Assembly (NCBI RefSeq): GCF_001625565.1
Contig: NZ_AUXS01000016.1
Span: 62,001-126,000 of the forward strand
From: Pseudoalteromonas luteoviolacea NCIMB 1944
GTDB taxonomy: Bacteria; Pseudomonadota; Gammaproteobacteria; Enterobacterales; Alteromonadaceae
DNA length: 64,000 nt
Reading direction: 5' to 3'
The notes beneath the pieces are model-generated. The model was not told the origin of the DNA. It ran no database searches and was given only the letters and a program-made list of their open reading frames with translations. This document shows, piece by piece, positions 26,999 through 36,093 of this stretch (positions are counted from its first letter, which is position 1; every line of letters starts with the position of its first letter). Position numbers and translations under genes: made by a program.

Positions 26999-28026
26999 TG
27001 TTTTCCCCAATCATGTTTGATGAACAAAGCATAGGCCAAGCCGCTGTGTGAATCAGTCAGGGAGTGTTTAAAAGTGTAATTCCTGCAACAAAAACTTTGA
27101 CAATTAACCAAATTCGTAAAGTTTAGACTCAACCTTTACAAGCAAAAATTGCGCTTTTGCAGTGTTAGAACGCTTGATGAAAACCTTAACACGAAAGAAT
27201 GATACCAAACTCGCAGTTACATAATTCAGTTCAAGACCAGTACATAGCCAGCTAAAGCATGCTCGAAAGCTAGCCAATCAATCTCATCACTATATCAATC
27301 TAAGAAAGATGACGTTTTCTTAAAAAGAAGGAGGCAAAACCACACAAGGGAAAGAACAAACAAATAATAAAGCATCCGAAACTACCGTTCTCAACAAAGT
27401 TCTAGCACTTAAACGTGCTCAAATTAATTTAAAAATAACGTCACAATTATACCACCTGGTTAAATAACTATTAAGAGCAAGCTTGTATAAATTGAAAATA
27501 ATATGAAGAAAATCATCTTTAATAAATATTCGCATAAGCAACATATCTAATTAATAAATATACATAAAATATATACCTGAAAAATCGTAGCTAATTGACT
27601 ATGTGCTTTTCTGCTCATTCAAAGCTCAAGCTGTTAGAAGATATAACTCGAGATACATAAAGTAGTGAGAACAGCCATTTGCTTTATCCATTGACCTTGT
27701 CAAAAGTTTCCGCATCTTTTGGATTCAGCAGCTTGGTTTGCACTCCTAGATAAAGGGTGTACAGCTAAGATCTCACCAATCCTAAGGTTTGCTAGTATCG
27801 CGGTTATGCCTAGTCAATCGACTGCTAAATCACACTGATATGGTCTATGAACATGCCTTCAATTTACCCATAGGTTACTCGTTGTGAACGCTCGAATATG
27901 AATGGTTATTAACCGCAAAAGCCCTTCCCTGTCTATAAAACGCTCAAACAAACCGAATAAACATGCATCATCCATTGAATTTCTATATCATCCGCGCGAT
28001 TAAAATTAAAACTTAGGACAACAAGT
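26999..28026. other. 1-kb region without a supported gene
   Basis: No reading frame with a plausible start and codon use was found. The first half is AT-rich, the second (27600-27990) more mixed and could be worn-down coding sequence, but I could not recognise any protein in it on either strand. The 3' end holds the promoter of the permease gene. Confidence 0.5.
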
Positions 28027-29280
28027 ATGAGTAATTCACAGACGGGAGATCCCCGCTCTATGGCAGATATGGGCCATAGCCGCTGGACCCAACATGACAC
28101 AAATTGGGTATTAAGCCTATTTGGTACTGCCGTAGGCGCTGGGATCTTGTTTTTACCAATAAATATTGGCATTGGTGGATTTTGGCCACTACTGATCATG
28201 GCTGTGCTTGCTTTCCCAATGACTTATTTAGCCCACAGAGGGTTAGCCAGATTTGTGCTTTCGTCAAAAAACAATGACTCTGATTTTACAGACGTAGTTG
28301 AAGAACACTTTGGAGCAACCAGCGGTCGCCTTATTTCCTTGCTGTATTTCTTTTCAATTTTCCCTATTTTACTTATTTACGGTGTTGGATTAACCAATAC
28401 AGTCGACAGCTTTATGGTGAATCAACTGGGAATGGAATCCTTACCACGCATATTGCTCTCAGGTGTGCTCGTTGCTGGTATGATAGCCATTATGCTTGGT
28501 GGTGAAAAGCTCCTACTACGCGCTTTTGCTATTTTAGTTTACCCTCTTGTTGGCGTTTTGCTGTTCTTATCGCTATACCTGATCCCTAACTGGCAATTGC
28601 CCGCCATTTCATCGCCAGACATGGGCTCATTGACAGAAACACTGTGGCTCTCTGTACCCATCGTGGTATTTTCATTTAGTCACGCCGCGGCTATTTCTAG
28701 TTTCGCAAATACGCAGCGTAAGCACTACAAATCTGAAGCGACAGTCAAAGCCGAAAGAATTTTACGACATACAGCACTTATGCTCATTGCATTTGTTTTA
28801 CTATTCGTCTTCTCTTGTATATTTTCACTCACACCTGAACAAATGGCCGAAGCAAAAGAAGCCAATGTATCGGTTCTATCCTACTTAGCAAACGTGTACA
28901 ACAATCCATTTATCGCAACATTAGGACCACTTGTGGCATTCATTGCGATCACATCGTCATTTTTAGGTCACTTTTTAGGGGCAAGGGAAAGTTTTAACGG
29001 TCTACTGACCAAACAAACTTCTATTGGCTATAAAACTGCAGATAAGATTGGCGTGGTGCTGATGTTCATCTCTATTTGGATTTGTGCCGTAATTAACCCG
29101 AGCATACTAGATATGATGGGCGCTATATCCGGTCCAATTATCGCATTAATCTTATTTGTAATGCCGACAATCGCCATTTATAAAGTGCCAGCACTACAAA
29201 AATATAAAGGGAACTTAAGTACTTACTTTGTACTGATTGTTGGATTACTTGCCGTATCTGCATTGCTGTTTAATATGTAG
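28027..29280 (+). CDS. HAAAP-family serine/threonine permease (SdaC-like)
   Basis: A 417-residue inner-membrane protein with eleven predicted membrane segments. The N-terminal LSLFGTAVGAGILFLPINIG is the signature of the hydroxy/aromatic amino acid permease family, and VVFSFSHAAAISSFANTQRK matches the SdaC/serine branch. It should import serine or threonine with protons or sodium. TAGGA precedes the ATG by 8 nt. A bidirectional terminator follows. Confidence 0.88.
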   Translation: MSNSQTGDPRSMADMGHSRWTQHDTNWVLSLFGTAVGAGILFLPINIGIGGFWPLLIMAVLAFPMTYLAHRGLARFVLSSKNNDSDFTDVVEEHFGATSGRLISLLYFFSIFPILLIYGVGLTNTVDSFMVNQLGMESLPRILLSGVLVAGMIAIMLGGEKLLLRAFAILVYPLVGVLLFLSLYLIPNWQLPAISSPDMGSLTETLWLSVPIVVFSFSHAAAISSFANTQRKHYKSEATVKAERILRHTALMLIAFVLLFVFSCIFSLTPEQMAEAKEANVSVLSYLANVYNNPFIATLGPLVAFIAITSSFLGHFLGARESFNGLLTKQTSIGYKTADKIGVVLMFISIWICAVINPSILDMMGAISGPIIALILFVMPTIAIYKVPALQKYKGNLSTYFVLIVGLLAVSALLFNM

Positions 29281-29290
29281 CTCTTTGCAA

Positions 29291-29319
29291 AAAGGTGCAA
29301 TCGCTATAATTGCACCTTT
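29291..29319. terminator. bidirectional terminator
   Basis: AAAGGTGCAAT and ATTGCACCTTT form a perfect 11-bp stem with a 7-nt loop between the convergent permease and diguanylate cyclase genes. Confidence 0.9.
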
Positions 29320-30249
29320 CTACTTAGGTTCTTTGGCTATCAAATACGCCTGATCTCGACCATTAGTCTTTGCCAAATACAGACCTTCGTCTGCTTTTTG
29401 GATTAAATCTTCGATATTATCATAAGCGCCATAGTGGCCCACTGCGACACCCGCACTCACCGTCACTACATCAAACTGGGACTTGCAATGCGGGATCTCT
29501 AAGCCCTTTACTGCATTTACTATCGACTGGGCAATCTTGAATGCTCCCTCTTCACTGGTATTGGGAAGTAACACCGCAAACTCTTCTCCACCATAGCGAA
29601 ACACACTATCAAGCGGCCGGTTAACCATTTTCATCGCTATTTTTGCCACATCTTTGAGCGCATCGTCCCCTTGCAGATGCCCGTATTTGTCGTTGAACAA
29701 TTTAAAATAGTCGATATCCAACATGATGACGGACAAACACTGCTGTTGCCGCAAGTTTTGCCTGAACAAACGCTTGCATTCCATATCAAAGTAACGGCGA
29801 TTAAATACCTCTGTTAAACCATCAAAAAATGAATACTGCTTTAATATGTCTGTTTGACGCTTGTATTTTAAGTGAGTCCGGACTCTGTTTACTAAAGTTC
29901 TAGCAACAATAGGCTTTCCTAAAAAATCGACAGCCCCGGCATCCCAGCACAGTTCTTGCTGGTTTTCATTGGTATTTGAAGTCACAAAAATAATTGGAAT
30001 TTCATTAAGCTCATCCATTGCTTGAATTTTTTTACACGCTTCCAAGCCAGTCATACCACCTAAAATCCAGTCCATCAAAATCAAATCAGGCGCGGATTTT
30101 AAGCAGTAATCGATTGCATCTTCGGCGCAGTCGACTGCGTCAACTTTACACAGCCCCTCTAAACAAGCACTCAGTACTTTTTGCGTCAGCGCAGAGTCTT
30201 CTACAATCAAAACTAAGCTATCACTGAGGTCGTCAATTTCCTTAAACAC
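29320..30249 (-). CDS. response regulator diguanylate cyclase (REC-GGDEF)
   Basis: A 309-residue protein with a receiver domain (phospho-acceptor D60, K in FLGKPI) and a GGDEF domain whose active site reads GGEEF, a functional variant. An RxxD inhibitory I-site (RPLD) lies exactly five residues before it, so product inhibition by cyclic di-GMP is expected. The gene starts at a GTG (30249) with GAGGG 4 nt upstream. It makes c-di-GMP in response to an unlinked kinase. Confidence 0.93.
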   Translation of the reverse strand: MFKEIDDLSDSLVLIVEDSALTQKVLSACLEGLCKVDAVDCAEDAIDYCLKSAPDLILMDWILGGMTGLEACKKIQAMDELNEIPIIFVTSNTNENQQELCWDAGAVDFLGKPIVARTLVNRVRTHLKYKRQTDILKQYSFFDGLTEVFNRRYFDMECKRLFRQNLRQQQCLSVIMLDIDYFKLFNDKYGHLQGDDALKDVAKIAMKMVNRPLDSVFRYGGEEFAVLLPNTSEEGAFKIAQSIVNAVKGLEIPHCKSQFDVVTVSAGVAVGHYGAYDNIEDLIQKADEGLYLAKTNGRDQAYLIAKEPK

Positions 30250-30400
30250 GCTACCCTCTACAATAATTAAACATGCCTATGTTGTTTATAGCGAATACTT
30301 TTGTCCCCCACAAGATCAAAAAGTGAAATCATATAAAAAATACGTTTATAGCAGCATAGTACTCTCATATAAAATCACTTTAAACTATCAAGAAGAGACT

Positions 30401-30964
30401 CTAATTCAATGACTTATCAGGCCAAAACTTGGTTCCTTTTACAGTAGCCTGTAGCGCCAAACCACTTTGCGTTAAGGTGTAAACCGACATGTCACCGTAA
30501 TAAACTTCGCCTTGAATTGCAGCGCCCTTTTCAGAGGCTTTTGCTGCCGCATCGGCATTCCCGCCAAAGGTCCAACCATTACTCACAAAAGTATCGAGTG
30601 CTGCGGCAGTATGAAAAACGACGATAAGACGATAATCTTTGACGCCTAGGCCCAGCCCAACTCCACCTTCAGCCATATTCATATAAGTAAATTGACCAGT
30701 TTGATTGTTTTGCACCACGCCATAACCTGTGCCCGCTGAAACCAATAGTAAGTTAATGTTGGCATTTGAAAACACAGCATAGCCAACTGCTGATCGCAGC
30801 TGAGCTCGGGTATCTGGTTTCTCTTGATACAATTGCGCCAATGTTTCGTTTTTCATCTTTATTATTTGTGCACGTTTTTGCACGTTATCTCCCGACCCCA
30901 TCGATGCACAACCACCGATTGCTAACATCATCAGTAAAACACTGGCTTTAAAAAAATACGTCAT
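30401..30964 (-). CDS. YSC84-domain lipoprotein
   Basis: A 187-residue lipoprotein (lipobox AIGG-C19) whose body matches the YSC84/SH3YL1 (DUF500) domain: GYAVFSNANINLLLVSAGTG, a glycine-rich GGVGLGLGVKDYRLIVVF and FVSNGWTFGGNADAAAK. In eukaryotes this domain binds phosphoinositides; in bacteria it is a periplasmic lipid-associated protein of unknown role. GGAG lies 6 nt before the ATG. Confidence 0.88.
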   Translation of the reverse strand: MTYFFKASVLLMMLAIGGCASMGSGDNVQKRAQIIKMKNETLAQLYQEKPDTRAQLRSAVGYAVFSNANINLLLVSAGTGYGVVQNNQTGQFTYMNMAEGGVGLGLGVKDYRLIVVFHTAAALDTFVSNGWTFGGNADAAAKASEKGAAIQGEVYYGDMSVYTLTQSGLALQATVKGTKFWPDKSLN

Positions 30965-31129
30965 TTTTTACTCCTCAATTACTACCAATATTGCCCAAGC
31001 TTTATGCTACAGTGCACCAGTAGCATAAGATGCAAGCATGAAGTTTAGCCTAAGATGAACAACGCAATACACACTTGTATAAAAGTGTAGAGTGAGCTTG
31101 GAAAAATAGTTTGCAAAGAGTAAAAATAA

Positions 31130-31156
31130 AAAGGCCACCATAAAATGGTGGCCTTT
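31130..31156. terminator. strong terminator inside a divergent intergenic region
   Basis: AAAGGCCACCAT-aaa-ATGGTGGCCTTT is a perfect 12-bp stem; on the minus strand it is followed by TTTATTTTT. No annotated gene ends here on either strand. Confidence 0.85.
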
Positions 31157-31228
31157 AACACATCATGGGTAATCATGAAAGGGATAAATGTGAAAACAAC
31201 TTCATTGTAGCGGCTAGGTAGTAAATTA
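31130..31228 (-). ncRNA. candidate small RNA (or very short ORF)
   Basis: On the minus strand a TTGACC element at about 31243-31248 followed by AT-rich sequence could start a transcript that ends about 100 nt later at the strong terminator. The only reading frame inside is 10 codons (MKLFSHLSLS). The evidence is the orphan terminator plus a possible promoter; no known sRNA family was recognised. Confidence 0.3.
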
Positions 31229-31389
31229 AAATCATATTATAATGGTCAATTAGTTCGGTTTTTTCGAACATTCTTCCGCCCAACACTCCCATTTCGCAAT
31301 CGTTTGAGGTTATTTTACGCTTTCATGGTCATTTACTCGATTTATTGATTGTGACCTTTTACCATACACAAAAACTATATATAGACACT

Positions 31390-32265
31390 ATGCATTATCT
31401 TTCATTTGTAACCGTACTCTGGGCATTTTCATTCAGTTTAATTGGTGTATATTTGGCCGGACAAGTAGACTCTTGGTTTGCGGCATTTAGCCGTGTTGCC
31501 ATCGCGTTATTGGTTTTTTTGCCGTTTACCAAGCTTACCGATGTAAAGCCACAAATTGCTGTTAAATTAATGGCGATTGGTGCAATCCAAATTGGTCTAA
31601 TGTATGGATTTTACTACCATTCTTTCCTCTACCTCAGCGTACCAGAAGTGCTGCTTTTTACTGTAATGACGCCTGTATACATCACCGTGATCAGTGATCT
31701 TCTAGAGAGAAGAATGCGGCTTCATCATCTCTTTGTAGCACTGATAGCGACAAGTGGGGCAATCACCATTCGTTATGCCGAACTCAATGAGGACTTTTGG
31801 TTTGGGTTGATGCTAGTGCAAGGTGCCAATATCTGCTTTGCCCTGGGCCAAGTGTTGTACAAGCGTTTACTTGCCACAGAACAGCTACCAGCACAACATA
31901 CCTGTTTTGGTTTTTTCTTTTTTGGTGCACTCATAATCACAGGGCTCAGCTACATTATTTTAGGAAATGAAAATAAACTTCCTACGACTCAACTGCAGTG
32001 GGGGATATTAATTTACTTGGGACTGGTCGCCTCGGGCCTAGGGTATTTTTTATGGAACAAAGGCGCGACACTTGTCTCCGTCGGTACATTGGCAGTTATG
32101 AACAATGTACTTATCCCAGCTGGGGTGATAGTCAACATAGTAATATGGAATAAAAATGCAGAGTTAACCTCACTGCTCATAGGCAGTAGCATTATTTGTG
32201 TCGCGCTGCTCCTAAACTTTATGTTTGAAAAAAATGCTGCCAACAAAGAAACGGCTTCGCACTAG
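31390..32265 (+). CDS. DMT-superfamily transporter (EamA family)
   Basis: A 291-residue protein with ten predicted membrane segments in two EamA halves (VTVLWAFSFSLIGVYLAG at the start; GLVASGLGYFLWNKGATLVSVGTL in the second half). These drug/metabolite transporters export amino acids or small metabolites. ATG 31390 (MHYLSFV) is chosen because it starts just before the first membrane helix; a TTG at 31345 would add 15 residues. No Shine-Dalgarno is clear. Confidence 0.85.
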   Translation: MHYLSFVTVLWAFSFSLIGVYLAGQVDSWFAAFSRVAIALLVFLPFTKLTDVKPQIAVKLMAIGAIQIGLMYGFYYHSFLYLSVPEVLLFTVMTPVYITVISDLLERRMRLHHLFVALIATSGAITIRYAELNEDFWFGLMLVQGANICFALGQVLYKRLLATEQLPAQHTCFGFFFFGALIITGLSYIILGNENKLPTTQLQWGILIYLGLVASGLGYFLWNKGATLVSVGTLAVMNNVLIPAGVIVNIVIWNKNAELTSLLIGSSIICVALLLNFMFEKNAANKETASH

Positions 32266-32281
32266 CCAAGCCGCGCTCAAC

Positions 32282-32716
32282 CTATAGCGTTTTTAGAAAG
32301 TGAATTTTACTGTCTGTGCCATCCTCCAGAGGGTGGCAGGCAACAATGTGATAGTTATTTTTTAAAAGCATCATCAACATAGACTTAAAACGATTCATAG
32401 ATTTAACTGCAATGCTATGAAACCCATTCGCTTTACACCAGATCTCCTGTTCAGTTAATAAAGCTTGTGCAATGCCTGCACCACGGCATTGGGGTATCAC
32501 GGCACCTAACCAACTATAAAAGCGTTGCGCATCGACTGCATACCCTAACTTGTAAGCTACAGGCAAGCCATCTACTTTCGCTATCAACAGTAAAACTTTT
32601 TTCCCTCGCAATCGAACGTCTAAAATCTCTCTGCTTTTAGGTGTTGCAAATTCAGGGATTTGATTTTCTATTTGTAAAAGTTCTTCAACACAGCCCTGTT
32701 CAATATGCCACTTCAT
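32282..32716 (-). CDS. GNAT family N-acetyltransferase
   Basis: A 144-residue protein with the acetyl-CoA binding stretch VIPQCRGAGIAQALL (Q/R-x-x-G-x-A) and the following helix and strand LTEQEIWCKANGFHSIAVKSMNRF. GGAG lies 6 nt before the ATG. It converges on the DMT transporter with 16 bp between stops. Substrate unknown. Confidence 0.85.
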   Translation of the reverse strand: MKWHIEQGCVEELLQIENQIPEFATPKSREILDVRLRGKKVLLLIAKVDGLPVAYKLGYAVDAQRFYSWLGAVIPQCRGAGIAQALLTEQEIWCKANGFHSIAVKSMNRFKSMLMMLLKNNYHIVACHPLEDGTDSKIHFLKTL

Positions 32717-33125
32717 TTATCGCTCCAACATCGCCTTTTTACATTTTTTGACATGCCGTCTGGCTATTCGTTATTTCTTTGGTCAATTTTCTTACTTATC
32801 GACTGAGCTTTCAACTTTTCTCAAATTAAATTATTGAAAAACCGATTTTTTAATGGTTATAGCAGAGGAATATTTAACCACTCCCTGTAAAAAAAAGCCG
32901 TAAAAATATTCTCAAAACTCGTTCAAACAGGATATTAAAACACCTAGTTAGTTGCAAAACTGTAAAAAAACCTTTGACAAAGTTCAAAATACAACCAATT
33001 ATTTAAAACGTTCCAACTCAATTGGCAATAATAATGCCTGTGAAAGAATAACAACAATCAAGAAGCCAATAAATACAGCGGAACAAATCACAATCACTTT
33101 TTTGGAACGATACAAGGTTGAACAT
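32717..33125. other. intergenic region upstream of the secreted peptidase
   Basis: These 409 bp are AT-rich and carry the divergent promoters of the acetyltransferase and the secreted peptidase. A reading frame open from 32952 joins the peptidase frame but its codon use is poor and the true signal peptide starts at 33126. Nothing else was recognised. Confidence 0.5.
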
Positions 33126-34670
33126 ATGAAAACTCAAATTACACACGTGTCACTTAAGAAAACTAGCTTAGCCTGCCTACTAAGCGCTCTTTTTTCTGCG
33201 TCAGTCATCGCCCAAACAGATCTCACATCTGATAATCCAAATGCGATCACCGCATCGGGAGAAAATGGCAGTTTTGAGGGCAGGACAAAGGCGTTTGATA
33301 ATAATAAATACAGTAAATGGCTTACTTTCTCGTCATCGGGTTGGATAAATTACCAGTTTTCTCAACCACAAAGAGTGACTTCCTATACTCTTACCTCAGC
33401 AAATGACGTACCAAGCCGAGATCCTCAAGATTGGCAACTCCAAGGCTCCAATGATGGTGTAAATTGGTTTACCCTTGATACCAGAAACAACCAATCATTC
33501 AGCAGCCGACATCAAACTAAACAATTTACAGTAGCAAATCCGCAAACCTACTCATTTGTAAGGCTCAACGTATTCTCAACAAATGGCGCCAACATTCTAC
33601 AAATCGCAGAAATCGAAATGTTCGCTTCAGATATCGTAACGCCACCTAATACTCTGCCTATTTCACAAAGCAACACATTGAATGCCGGACAATGGCAGCA
33701 CTTTGGGCCGTTTAATGTAGCGAACAAGGTTGTCGCAACGACCTCGGGTACAGGCGATGCAGACCTATACATGCGACGAGCAGCTCAGCCAACAACTCAA
33801 ACTTTCGATTGCGCTAGTACTAGTCCCAACGCTGATGAGTCTTGCTCACTACAAGGTAATGATGTGTATGTCTCAGTATATGGCTATTCAAATACAAGTT
33901 ATACCATTAACATACAAGAAGAAGTGACTACCCCGCCAAACGGTGAATGGAAAAAACCACAAGTGAACTTCGTTGATGTGGACCCGCACACACAAGGCTC
34001 AATATTATTCAAACGTATTATCTCAGATCCAGCAGGACATATGGCGAACCGCTGTGTCGACGTCGCAAAAATCCTCTATCGTGATGCAATTGAATCAAAC
34101 AGATTCCGGAACCTACAATTTGAATTGAGAGCCAAAGATCATTGGGGCAATGAATTTGTTGCCTACAAAATGGGAGAAGACGGTTCTGGTGAAATGACCA
34201 TTGTTGTTAGCACCAGTCACTTAGAAAAAATTTACCGCGATAATGGAAATTCAGATTCAGCGATCCGCGATGAAATAGACGGTATCTTATCTCATGAAGT
34301 TACCCATGGTTACAATAACTCTCCACTTACTCACGACAACTACGGAGATGGCAAAGCCTATTGGGCATACACAGAAGGGCTTGCTGATGCAGTGAGAATA
34401 GGAGAAGGTTTACATAAAACCCGCACGCTTAACGTCAATGATCCAAAAAAATGGCTCGGTGGATACACCACAACAGGATTTTTCTTACACTATGTCAGAG
34501 TAACCCATGACCCAGACTTTCTTTATAAGTTTAACAAAGCAGCGAAAGATCTAGGCAATTATACCTGGTCATTTGACGCAGCCTTCCAGCATGTATTAGG
34601 TCGTGGTGTTGATGAGCTATGGCAAGAATATGTCACCTTTATAAATAATGGTGGTCAATTACCTTACTAA
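33126..34670 (+). CDS. secreted metallopeptidase: F5/8 type C + PPC + BSP-family peptidase
   Basis: A 514-residue exported protein starting at ATG 33126 with a signal peptide (LACLLSALFSASVIAQ). Domains in order: a discoidin/F5-8 type C carbohydrate-binding module (about 33-155; KWLTFSSSGWINYQFSQPQ, DWQLQGSNDGVNW), a PPC domain (about 190-265; GDADLYMRRA, YSNTSYTINI), and a basic-secretory-protein peptidase domain (about 280-514) with the zinc motif HEVTHGYNNS and the glutamate-bearing AYTEGLADAVR. BSP enzymes are gluzincin-like peptidases. It probably digests external protein or glycoprotein. Confidence 0.85.
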   Translation: MKTQITHVSLKKTSLACLLSALFSASVIAQTDLTSDNPNAITASGENGSFEGRTKAFDNNKYSKWLTFSSSGWINYQFSQPQRVTSYTLTSANDVPSRDPQDWQLQGSNDGVNWFTLDTRNNQSFSSRHQTKQFTVANPQTYSFVRLNVFSTNGANILQIAEIEMFASDIVTPPNTLPISQSNTLNAGQWQHFGPFNVANKVVATTSGTGDADLYMRRAAQPTTQTFDCASTSPNADESCSLQGNDVYVSVYGYSNTSYTINIQEEVTTPPNGEWKKPQVNFVDVDPHTQGSILFKRIISDPAGHMANRCVDVAKILYRDAIESNRFRNLQFELRAKDHWGNEFVAYKMGEDGSGEMTIVVSTSHLEKIYRDNGNSDSAIRDEIDGILSHEVTHGYNNSPLTHDNYGDGKAYWAYTEGLADAVRIGEGLHKTRTLNVNDPKKWLGGYTTTGFFLHYVRVTHDPDFLYKFNKAAKDLGNYTWSFDAAFQHVLGRGVDELWQEYVTFINNGGQLPY

Positions 34671-34681
34671 CCCCAATAAAA

Positions 34682-34703
34682 GCGAGAGTGAAATACCTCT
34701 CGC
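34682..34703 (+). terminator. hairpin after the secreted peptidase gene
   Basis: GCGAGAG-N8-CTCTCGC forms a 7-bp stem 12 bp after the stop codon. No T-run follows, so it may stabilise the mRNA end rather than terminate. Confidence 0.4.
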
Positions 34704-34923
34704 ACACTCTCACCGAATTAACGGCAACTGATTGGCTTTTAAAACGGCCCCGGCCTAATACCTAGATCACTTTGCAAAATGCATTCAGAATTTTGACTTA
34801 GTTAAAATAATTTACTCTATATTCCATACTAAATACTTAGCATATGTCACTGTTGTACACTATGCTGATGAGAGTCAAAAAGATTATGAATATTTTATAG
34901 TTCAGTGCAGGAGTATGTGTGCT

Positions 34924-36093
34924 ATGACAGACATTGCCAAGGTTCTTATTGTTGATGATGAAGAAGCAGTAAGAGATATGATCACCGCAGCACTAAAGCC
35001 TTTTTTTGTTTGTGAGCAGGCTGAATCAGCAAGCGATGCCTTCGCAATTTTAGAGCACTTTGATCCTCAAGTCGTCCTGATGGATATTAGTATGCCGGGT
35101 ATTGATGGCTTGGCAGCATGTGAAAAAATAAAAACTGAGATAGCGCCTGCAAACTGCGCTGTTTTTCTTGTTTCTGGTTATAACAATCTCGATATGCGGC
35201 TACGAGCTTTTGATGTAGGAGCCGATGACTTTATCGCTAAGCCATTTCAAATGAAAGAATTAGTCACTAAGGTACAACGAGTCTGTGAATTTATAAACTC
35301 GCAGACACTGCTTAAGGCCAGTGAACAAGAGTCAATAACGCTCGCGCTCTCCTCAATGCAGCAAGCGTCGCACTACAGCTTGGTTATGCAATTTTTTAAA
35401 CTCTTAAATCAATGCAGTGATCAACAGCAAGTGATCAACCAATTCTTCTCTACGATGAAACAGCTGGGCATGCTAACCAGTATTATGATCAAGCAAGAGC
35501 AAATGCATTTTTATGGCCCAGGAGGCACTCAAATAAGTCCAATTGAGCAAAATATATTTGAGCTATTATGCACAAAAGGACGCTTACACAATTTTGGTAG
35601 GCGTCTGATTGTCAACGAAAAGCACATTTCATTTTTAATAAAAAATATGCCTGAGTCACCAGAGGAAAATGGCGCTATACAGGATATTTCAGTTGCCATT
35701 ATTGAAGGAGTCGAAGCCAAGTTAATTGATCTCGGTCGACAACACGCAGTTGAACAAATTGTATTAGATATTACCAATGGGATCAGTGAACTTCATACAA
35801 TTTCCGAGGAATATAAAAGCCTGATCCTCGATGTAACCAATGACTTAAATCAGCAAATCTCTTCCAGTTTCCATATTCTTGATTTAACCGAAGAACAGGA
35901 ACTCTTTATTGCCAACCTAATCGCCAAAGAGGCCAAAAAACTCAGTGCAATTGAGCCAAAAATGGATCTCCTTAAGTCGAATTTAACAGATATCATTGAG
36001 CAAACAGATAAATACTTCGCCATGGAGAAAAAGTCAGTGCCCGAAGCGGACACAAATATGGATATAAATACCACCAAACCTGAGTTATTTTAG
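34924..36093 (+). CDS. response regulator with uncharacterised C-terminal domain
   Basis: A 389-residue protein with a receiver domain (D11/D12, phospho-acceptor D54, lysine in FIAKPF) and a C-terminal part related to that of the regulator at 12852-13964. I prefer ATG 34924, 10 nt after AGGAG; an ATG at 34915 is only one base from the AGGAG. The tail from about residue 240 is helical with an acidic end. Its last 9 bp overlap the end of the convergent hybrid kinase gene, suggesting a functional and regulatory link. Confidence 0.87.
   Translation: MTDIAKVLIVDDEEAVRDMITAALKPFFVCEQAESASDAFAILEHFDPQVVLMDISMPGIDGLAACEKIKTEIAPANCAVFLVSGYNNLDMRLRAFDVGADDFIAKPFQMKELVTKVQRVCEFINSQTLLKASEQESITLALSSMQQASHYSLVMQFFKLLNQCSDQQQVINQFFSTMKQLGMLTSIMIKQEQMHFYGPGGTQISPIEQNIFELLCTKGRLHNFGRRLIVNEKHISFLIKNMPESPEENGAIQDISVAIIEGVEAKLIDLGRQHAVEQIVLDITNGISELHTISEEYKSLILDVTNDLNQQISSSFHILDLTEEQELFIANLIAKEAKKLSAIEPKMDLLKSNLTDIIEQTDKYFAMEKKSVPEADTNMDINTTKPELF

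Larger units (their letters stand above)
30965..31389. other. divergent intergenic region with an internal terminator
   Basis: This 425-bp gap between divergent genes holds a strong bidirectional terminator at 31130-31156, a TATAAT at about 31237-31242 on the plus strand and an inverted pair GTTCG/CGAAC (31253-31269). A terminator between two divergent promoters implies a further short transcript; see the candidate below. Confidence 0.6.

Noticed and set aside
27324..27467. Open run of 47 codons after an AAGGAGG, coding-like composition
   Set aside because: No ATG, GTG or TTG occurs in frame between the preceding stop and the end, so it cannot be called a gene.
27933..28199. 88-codon minus-strand frame overlapping the permease start
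   Set aside because: It is antisense to the conserved N terminus of the permease; a shadow frame.
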